From an uncultured Planctomycetaceae bacterium (GTDB lineage: Bacteria; Planctomycetota; Planctomycetia; Planctomycetales; Planctomycetaceae), in the NCBI GenBank assembly GCA_937975745.1, contig CALJUK010001145.1, positions 1 to 5,102 on the forward strand: a DNA stretch of 5,102 nt, written 5' to 3'. Each line of letters starts with the position of its first letter. Positions within the stretch are counted from its first letter, which is position 1. The notes below the pieces were generated by a model that worked only from the letters and a program-made list of their open reading frames with translations, had not been told where the DNA came from and searched no databases. Positions 1 to 4,021 of the stretch are shown piece by piece. The position numbers and the translations under genes are program-made.

Positions 1-50
1 TCGCGAGGCTCATAACCTCGAGGTCGCAGGTTCGAATCCTGTCCCCGCCA
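1..50 (+). tRNA. tRNA-Met (CAU), 3' part only, initiator-like
   Basis: This is the 3' portion of a tRNA gene cut by the left window edge. Seen directly: anticodon stem 4-8 (CGAGG) pairing with 16-20 (CCTCG), a 7-nt loop 9-15 (CTCATAA) with anticodon CAT at 11-13, variable loop 21-25, T stem 26-30 pairing with 38-42 (one G-U pair) around the canonical loop TTCGAAT at 31-37, acceptor strand 43-49 (CCCCGCC) and discriminator A at 50. CCA is not encoded. Bases 1-3 would be positions 24-26. The CTCATAA loop, AGGTC variable loop and CCCCGC acceptor resemble bacterial initiator tRNA. However, the anticodon stem does not show the full GGG:CCC signature, and the 5' half (1-72 pair, D arm) is not visible, so elongator Met or Ile-CAU cannot be excluded. 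The 3' half doubles as the probable integration site of the element to its right. Confidence 0.9.
10..50. other. probable element attachment site (att) in tRNA 3' half
   Basis: Tyrosine-recombinase elements commonly integrate into the anticodon loop to 3' end of a tRNA gene and carry an identical copy of that segment. Here a convergent integrase gene runs into the tRNA, and its stop codon (TGA, complement of 10-12) sits in the anticodon loop, which marks this as the int-proximal attachment site. The exact core cannot be set because the second att copy at the other end of the element lies outside the window. The range given is the stretch shared by the tRNA and the integrase reading frame. Confidence 0.6.
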
Positions 51-1353
51 CTTTGACACTTCGCCGGAAATCGCGGAAAGTCGCAAACCCCTGTTTTGCA
101 GGGGTTTTTTCATGCGCGGGCATTTCCGACTGCGACTCCCTGCCACTGTACGCGGCAGTGTACTGCGCCGCATTTTGCGCCGCTTTTTTGGCAATGCCCG
201 TTCCGGTCCCGTTGGTTTCCTGAACTGCTGCTGCGAAGTGTGCGTCGGTCGTCATCAGGTAATGTCGCATGGCCACCTTGGGCGTATTGCCAAGCCAGTC
301 GGTTACCACCTGAACCGGATACTTCTCCACGAGTTCGGTTTCCCGGCTGGCTCGCAGGTTGTGGAACAGACGGGGCCAGGGCTCCAAACCGGCCCGACGG
401 ACGATCTTTTGAAACGTGGTCCGCAGATTGGCGTTGATCCAGCCCCCCGGTCCCATCGCAGCCTTCCTGAACTTCTCATCGATCACGAACTCCGCTCCGG
501 GTGGGGCCAATTCGGCCGCTTCGAGCAGGATCGGCCGCAATTCGGGGAACAGTGGGATCGTTCGGCATTCCTTCCCCGCATGGTGCTCGGTCTTGGGTGA
601 CCGGACGAAGATTCTGTCCGACGTCCAATCAACATCATCCAGTCGAAGCGAAAGTACTTCGCTCGGACAACGCAGGCCACCGTACCGGGCCAAGGCCACA
701 ATCGTCCGCCAGTCGTGGTTTGGGCAGGCCTCTAGGACCTTGGCCGTTTCCTCCCGAGTTACGAATCGCTGCCGATCCTTGATGCCCGTTGCTGGTGCGT
801 TCACTCCATCAAATGGGTTCTCTGAGATAAGTTTCCGCCGATGCATCGCACGGAAGAACGACCGGGCCGTCTGCAGTCGCTTGTGAATCGTGGTCGGGGC
901 CAGTTTTCGGGAAATGAGCCATTGCTTGAAGTCATCCGCATCACCGGGAGAGATCGTGCCGACTTCGCGAGTCTCGCCGAAATACTCCGTCAGGTCGCGG
1001 ATAACATGCCCCCGGACGATCTTCGTCGACGGTTTCAGATCGGCTCGGCCGTCCAGATGCGACCGCAGAAACGGTCCCAATGTTGCCCTGGCCTTTTCTT
1101 CCGGCTTTGGGATCAGGCCGACACGTGCCAGCTTCTTTGCCAAAGGCGCTTCCAGTTCCTTCACCCATTGGGCCAGGTCGGCTTCCATTGGCCGATTCAG
1201 AACCTGACTCTCCACCAACTGCTCAACACGGTACTTGATCGTCTCGGCCGATCGCTGAGACACCTTACCCAGTCGAATCGTTTTGCGAGACTCATCGGCC
1301 GCCACGAACTGAATCCGCTTCCGACCGCCGGGGTCGCGTGAAATACTCGCCAT
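10..1353 (-). CDS. tyrosine recombinase / site-specific integrase
   Basis: This 447-residue phage-type integrase should catalyse strand exchange between the tRNA-borne attachment site and the element circle. The N-terminal part (about 1-85) is basic and may contact arm sites. A SAM-like core-binding domain covers about 92-172 (LGPFLRSHLDGR to FFRAMHRRK). The catalytic domain shows all expected residues: R228 in GGLRCPSE, K254 in SPKT, H331 and R334 in HNLR, W353 in TDWLG (Trp at the His/Trp position) and nucleophile Y365 in MRHYL. It therefore looks intact. The tail after Y365 is about 82 residues and low in complexity. Its last 13 residues, ending GTGFEPATSRL, are translated from the reverse complement of the tRNA, and the TGA stop is supplied by the anticodon loop. 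The ATG at 1353 lies 3 nt after the stop of the XRE gene, which suggests coupling. The gene is convergent with the tRNA. Confidence 0.95.
   Translation of the reverse strand: MASISRDPGGRKRIQFVAADESRKTIRLGKVSQRSAETIKYRVEQLVESQVLNRPMEADLAQWVKELEAPLAKKLARVGLIPKPEEKARATLGPFLRSHLDGRADLKPSTKIVRGHVIRDLTEYFGETREVGTISPGDADDFKQWLISRKLAPTTIHKRLQTARSFFRAMHRRKLISENPFDGVNAPATGIKDRQRFVTREETAKVLEACPNHDWRTIVALARYGGLRCPSEVLSLRLDDVDWTSDRIFVRSPKTEHHAGKECRTIPLFPELRPILLEAAELAPPGAEFVIDEKFRKAAMGPGGWINANLRTTFQKIVRRAGLEPWPRLFHNLRASRETELVEKYPVQVVTDWLGNTPKVAMRHYLMTTDAHFAAAVQETNGTGTGIAKKAAQNAAQYTAAYSGRESQSEMPAHEKTPAKQGFATFRDFRRSVKVAGTGFEPATSRL
61..84. repeat. short tandem direct repeat, about 10-nt period, next to att
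   Basis: Three TCGC starts occur at 10-nt steps: TCGCCGGAAA (61-70), TCGCGGAAAG (71-80) and TCGC (81-84). The first two copies share TCGC followed by GGAAA with one base of offset. The repeat lies 11 nt inside the element from the tRNA end and within the integrase coding tail. One helical turn of spacing next to an attachment core would suit integrase arm-type sites, but that is inference and the copies are few and short. Confidence 0.4.
85..110 (+). terminator. intrinsic terminator for the tRNA transcript
   Basis: A perfect 9-bp stem, AAACCCCTG (85-93) with CAGGGGTTT (99-107), closes a 5-nt loop (TTTTG). The T run spans 105-110 and is partly used in the stem. This is a textbook rho-independent terminator on the + strand, 35 nt beyond the tRNA 3' end. 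On the - strand no T run follows, so integrase transcription should pass. It lies inside the 3' coding region of the integrase (residues roughly 415-423, TPAKQGF). The element thus appears to supply both the tRNA 3' end and its terminator. Confidence 0.85.
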
Positions 1354-1356
1354 GAT

Positions 1357-1581
1357 CTATTTGCCTTTCGACTTTGGCTTGCGGTCTACGACGATTCGCA
1401 GCCCAAGGTATTCGCCCAGAAGGTCGATTGAGTCCAACGACAGACCCGACTTGCCTGCTACGAAACGTGACAGATTTGCTTCGGCCACGCCGGTTGCTTT
1501 AGAGATTTGATACCTACTGACCGGTGCCGCGAGAATCGCAGCCCTAATCTGGTCGCTCATTTTGTGATGTTTCTTGTCCAT
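1357..1581 (-). CDS. small XRE-type helix-turn-helix protein
   Basis: This 74-residue protein is made almost entirely of one Cro/C1-type HTH domain. Helices 2 and 3 can be read at about residues 24-42, YQISKATGVAEANLSRFVAG: a 'QISKATGV' helix, a turn, then a recognition helix with 'NLSRFVAGK'. 'LSLDSIDLLGEYLGL' follows as the usual helix 4/5 signature, and the C terminus is basic (RKPKSKGK). It is probably a DNA-binding regulator of the element, perhaps of its own promoter and the integrase, since its stop lies 3 nt before the integrase ATG. The ATG at 1581 was chosen; an internal ATG at 1560 (residue 8) would remove only MDKKHHK and leave the domain whole. The Shine-Dalgarno sequence is weak in both cases. 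Target and direction of regulation are unknown. Confidence 0.85.
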   Translation of the reverse strand: MDKKHHKMSDQIRAAILAAPVSRYQISKATGVAEANLSRFVAGKSGLSLDSIDLLGEYLGLRIVVDRKPKSKGK

Positions 1582-1665
1582 ACTGACACTCTACGCAGTG
1601 CTTATCACAATTACAAGGTGTGTTTTGAAGGTTGCGTGAAATAGTCTTCCTTCTTTCGGCTACTA
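1582..1665. other. 84-bp spacer before the XRE gene
   Basis: This is the only clear gap within the operon. On the - strand it starts with two further in-frame TAG codons after the TubC_N-like stop, is AT-richer than its surroundings and contains TTGTAA 17 nt before TAGAGT. It also contains short dyads (CACT/AGTG at 1587-1600). It may hold a promoter or operator for the XRE-integrase pair, but no element here is strong enough to annotate by itself. I see no terminator hairpin. Confidence 0.35.
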
Positions 1666-2022
1666 CTACGGATCCGGTTGGGGCTTCAGAAGCATCCACG
1701 AGTCGATCTCGGCAGTTGGATCAATCCCGCACCCTTCGAGAATGATTGCCAGTCTTTCCTCGCGGTTGTCCGTGTCAGACCAGTCGACGGTACTCAACAA
1801 CAGAGCGGTCATAACTTCCGGCGGAACTGCTGGCCCGCTGCCGGCCCAATTGCTGCTTGATCCTGCCGTCAGAAAAGCCATGATCTCGGCCTTGCGGGAC
1901 TTCAGGCGTTCCGCGAGTTCCGGACCAACAGCAGACCGGGGGAAGTACCGGAGCCGATCTCCGTGGACTTCCAACCGGACTCCCCGTCGATTCAATTCGG
2001 CCACAATGCCGCCAGCGGTCAT
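1666..2022 (-). CDS. small protein with TubC_N-like docking domain
   Basis: This is a 118-residue protein when started at ATG 2022. The first 51 residues (MTAGGIVAELNRRGVRLEV, then GDRLRYFPRS, then LKSRKAEIMAFL) match the TubC N-terminal docking fold as I know it: a helix with 'ELxxRGVRL', a beta segment with 'GDRLRY', then a helix ending in 'R(K/A)AEIxxFL'. That fold was described as a protein-interaction docking domain of hybrid NRPS/PKS enzymes, but no such enzyme is here, so an interaction with the DUF3987 protein is inferred. The rest (52-118) is acidic and unrecognised. The chosen ATG overlaps the TGA of the upstream gene by 4 nt (ATGA) and is preceded by a G-rich GGGGGGAG, supporting translational coupling. 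An ATG 12 nt upstream (2034) would add MGGA. The gene ends in three consecutive in-frame TAG codons. Confidence 0.75.
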   Translation of the reverse strand: MTAGGIVAELNRRGVRLEVHGDRLRYFPRSAVGPELAERLKSRKAEIMAFLTAGSSSNWAGSGPAVPPEVMTALLLSTVDWSDTDNREERLAIILEGCGIDPTAEIDSWMLLKPQPDP

Positions 2023-3728
2023 AGCTCCCCCCATTCGTCGTCAGATATACCCGAACCTGGCTCCTGCAATCCGTGCTCACAATACTCAGAATTCATCTCT
2101 TTGAGGTCAGCTTGGAATTTCTGAGTATTCTGAGAGCCCACGTCGGGGGCAGGATCAAACACTGCGGGATTCACTTCGTACCTCGGCGAGCCTGGGCGGC
2201 CGACGCCGGCTCTCTCGCCAGATAGTTGTCGGATATAGCCGCGTCTGGTGAGTTCGACGAGGGCTGCGTTGATGTCGTCGGCATGCGGGAATCTTGCGCG
2301 ACCGTGCTGCTGGGCGTCACGCTTCGTGAACTCAGCCCGCCCATGACGCTGGATCCACCGCAGGACGTACGCTGCGTCGTCTTCTACCAACGACTCTGCG
2401 GTCTTAATTGAACCGAGGACAGCTTGGGCATGGGGAATCAGGTATCGAGCGATCTCAATTGCGTCCGCGACGGTCTGTCGGCCAATGGCTGGCACTAGGC
2501 CGGATTCTGCGCAGTGTAGACTTGCTGATAGGCGAAGTGTCGCACCAGCAAGCTTGGCGCCCCAGTCTCGAATCGCTTCCAATGCACCTCCTTCGGCGAG
2601 CATCAATTCAATCTCCTCTTCCCAGTCCTGAAACAGCGTGAGGGCGTCGGCAGCAAGGCGGAGTTTCAAACTGCCGTTGAAGCATGCAAGATTTGCAACG
2701 ACATTGTGGTAGGCCGTCCGCACTTGATCGGGGACCGGGGGGGGAGCGATCCGTCGGCGTCCGACCCAGCTTTCGGGGATTGCGTACAGGAATCTCGCCA
2801 GCAGGCCCCGGCCCCGGAATAGCGCCTTCTGGGGAAGCTCCTCAATGACGGCCGGCTGTATCGCGTACGCACAGGTCAGTGCAGGTCGCTGGACGCTGGT
2901 GCTCTCGCGACCAATGCGATGCGTGCTGAAGTCATCCCCTGCGTGTCCCTTTAAGTAGACATCGATGTTGGGAAGCCCGTTTTTCGAGTACATCCCGCTC
3001 ATCAGGTCGAACGGACATCCCTCGGGACTCATACTGGCGATTCGTCCGGCCTGTTCTTTCAACATGGTCGCGAGTTTCTCAGGTGTTACGTCGTCGACAA
3101 TCAGTTCTGGAACCGCTATCGGAGGCTGCTGTGCCAGTTTCGCCGCCAGCTTCTCTGCTTCATTACGGGCACAACCGTCTCCCTTGGCTGCTAACCTCTC
3201 GAATTCCTTGAGAGCAGCTTCGTCCTGCCGTCGGTTCGACTCCGCAATCGCAATCGTGGGCCGAGCTGCTTCTTTCAACTGCTGCTCGTGCTCTCGGAGT
3301 GGCTTCAGTGTGTCGCTAAAAACAGCAGACTTCCGGTTACCGGGCCCAAGTAGAATGGCCGTGTAGAGGTTGGTCGGCTCTACAAAACCCGGTCGAGCGC
3401 AAACGACAACTCGTCGCGCGATAGTGGCCGAGACTACCGCTAATGTGAGCAGCGCCGCCAAATCAGACGGCGTTTGTGTTGCGAGAGACTCGGCCTCCAC
3501 CCATTGGCGAATCACGTCAGGCAAGGCACTGACTGGGAACACGGGAACTGGTCGACGGCCGAGACGATCAATCGTAGGCCACTCGGCGTCACTGGACGCC
3601 GCATAGAGGGGGGGCGTATTCCTGCGGGACCGTCTTTCCCCGGGCTGGCTTGCTAAGTCGGCCAAGAATGTAGTTCTGAGACCGGGTAGAGCACGGTCTG
3701 CCGTTTTCCCGAGCCAACCCGGACGCAT
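2019..3728 (-). CDS. DUF3987 domain protein (P-loop, probable replication/helicase-like)
   Basis: This is a 569-residue protein if started at ATG 3728. The DUF3987 region covers about residues 61-440: FPVSALPDVIRQWVEAES, then a degenerate P-loop LLGPGNRKSAV (128-134, Arg where Walker A has Gly), a charged helical insert (145-200), VPELIVDDVTPE (207-217), YSKNGLPNIDVYLKGH and FRGRGLLARFLYAIPES (304-320). A winged-helix-like region follows at about 451-520 (LRWIQRHGR, ALVELTRRGYI, RYEVNP), then a low-complexity tail encoding the inverted repeat. DUF3987 proteins occur in mobile elements near replication functions; the biochemical role is unproven, and no primase or toprim domain is fused here. 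The start is uncertain: the ATG lies 75 nt inside the HTH_17 gene without a good ribosome site, while TTG at 3665 gives a shorter overlap. Residues 1-45 match nothing I recognise. The stop overlaps the next gene's ATG. Confidence 0.85.
   Translation of the reverse strand: MRPGWLGKTADRALPGLRTTFLADLASQPGERRSRRNTPPLYAASSDAEWPTIDRLGRRPVPVFPVSALPDVIRQWVEAESLATQTPSDLAALLTLAVVSATIARRVVVCARPGFVEPTNLYTAILLGPGNRKSAVFSDTLKPLREHEQQLKEAARPTIAIAESNRRQDEAALKEFERLAAKGDGCARNEAEKLAAKLAQQPPIAVPELIVDDVTPEKLATMLKEQAGRIASMSPEGCPFDLMSGMYSKNGLPNIDVYLKGHAGDDFSTHRIGRESTSVQRPALTCAYAIQPAVIEELPQKALFRGRGLLARFLYAIPESWVGRRRIAPPPVPDQVRTAYHNVVANLACFNGSLKLRLAADALTLFQDWEEEIELMLAEGGALEAIRDWGAKLAGATLRLSASLHCAESGLVPAIGRQTVADAIEIARYLIPHAQAVLGSIKTAESLVEDDAAYVLRWIQRHGRAEFTKRDAQQHGRARFPHADDINAALVELTRRGYIRQLSGERAGVGRPGSPRYEVNPAVFDPAPDVGSQNTQKFQADLKEMNSEYCEHGLQEPGSGISDDEWGEL
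2076..2134. repeat. 19-bp near-perfect inverted repeat made of 9-nt units
   Basis: The left arm 2076-2094 (CTCACAATACTCAGAATTC) and right arm 2115-2134 (GAATTTCTGAGTATTCTGAG) are reverse complements except for one mismatch and one unpaired T, around a 20-nt loop. An uninterrupted 11-bp core pairs 2081-2091 with 2119-2129. Each arm is itself built from two copies of a TTCTGAG-like unit at 9-nt spacing, giving four copies in head-to-head pairs. It lies in the coding tail of the DUF3987 gene, where it encodes QNTQKF and NSEYCE, and ends 54 nt before the TubC_N-like start codon. Confidence 0.85.
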
Positions 3729-3841
3729 GGGATTCTGCCGTCATGCGTCAACTGCCAGAGATGCCTGGGCGAGATGCTGAGTGCTCTTGCCGCCTCGCGG
3801 GGTCGCAGGGCCAGTGGGACAGAATTCTGTTCGGTTATCAT
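3653..3841 (-). CDS. HTH_17 / excisionase-family DNA-binding protein
   Basis: This 62-residue protein is almost entirely a MerR-like winged HTH of the HTH_17 (excisionase, AlpA-like) type. It shows LRPREAARALSISPRHLWQLTHDGRIP (12-38) with helix 'REAARALSIS', recognition helix 'RHLWQLTHDGRIP', wing residues VRVGSGKRQTVLYPVSEL (40-57) and final W60. Family members act as recombination directionality factors or as small activators of integrase and replication genes; which applies here cannot be read. A good ribosome site (GGAG, 9 nt before the ATG) supports the start at 3841. It is the first gene of the operon and overlaps the start of the DUF3987 frame by up to 76 nt in another frame. The upstream 3842-4016 region with repeated GTTACC motifs is a plausible binding target. 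Confidence 0.85.
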   Translation of the reverse strand: MITEQNSVPLALRPREAARALSISPRHLWQLTHDGRIPCVRVGSGKRQTVLYPVSELHSWPT

Positions 3842-4016
3842 TGTCGGATGCTCCGATTGGGGCCAGTGCTTGCCACGAAATGCGGCTCGCTACCCTAAAT
3901 CCCCTGACGGCAACCAAATCTGGTAACCAACTGCTGACGAAAAAAGCCGCAGGGCCATGCGCCAAGCGGCTAAGTTTTGTTCAAAAAATTTCGGGCGGTA
4001 ACTTGGAGGTAACAGG
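3842..4016. other. 175-bp intergenic region, likely operon control region
   Basis: The region separates the unknown - strand gene from the HTH_17/DUF3987 operon. It contains an intrinsic terminator for the upstream gene (3940-3971), an AT-rich stretch (3972-3992), repeated GGTAAC/GTTACC motifs and, next to the HTH_17 start, a GGAG ribosome site. A promoter for the operon must lie here or run in from upstream, but I could not identify a convincing -35/-10 pair. Confidence 0.5.
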
Positions 4017-4021
4017 TTACC
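3909..4021. repeat. cluster of GTTACC motifs, direct and inverted
   Basis: Read on the - strand: GTTACC with complement GGTAAC forms an inverted pair at 4008-4021 (GGTAAC-AG-GTTACC). GTTACC recurs at 3997-4002 in direct orientation 11 nt from the 4008-4013 copy (GTTACCTCC and GTTACCGCC). TTGGTTACC (3922-3930) is followed 13 nt on by TTGGTTGCC (3909-3917). Spacings near one helical turn suggest an operator or iteron-like site for the HTH_17 protein or another element protein. One copy overlaps the stop codon of the upstream gene. Confidence 0.5.
3940..3971 (-). terminator. intrinsic terminator after the unknown gene
   Basis: On the - strand AGCCGC (3971-3966) pairs with GCGGCT (3950-3945). 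An inner GGC/GCC stem around a GCATG loop is separated from it by a small internal loop, and a run of six T (3945-3940) follows. This is a good rho-independent terminator about 45 nt after the stop codon at 4017. It separates that gene transcriptionally from the HTH_17/DUF3987 operon, which therefore needs its own promoter downstream of this point. Confidence 0.8.

Noticed and set aside
112..600. Long + strand open frames opposite the integrase.
   Set aside because: They are antisense to a gene with complete catalytic motifs and show no recognisable domain; best explained as shadows from GC-rich codon use.
1588..1616. Promoter-like TTGTAA-17 nt-TAGAGT on the - strand before the XRE gene.
   Set aside because: Only a partial match, and the implied start would coincide with the ATG (leaderless). 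It is mentioned in the spacer entry but too weak to call.
2965..3366. 133-codon + strand open frame opposite the DUF3987 gene.
   Set aside because: It is antisense to the conserved P-loop and core motifs and is Ser/Arg/Ala-rich without domain features.
3741..3965. 74-codon - strand frame overlapping the HTH_17 gene.
   Set aside because: The competing frame encodes a clear HTH_17 domain with a good ribosome site; this one runs through the terminator region and matches nothing.
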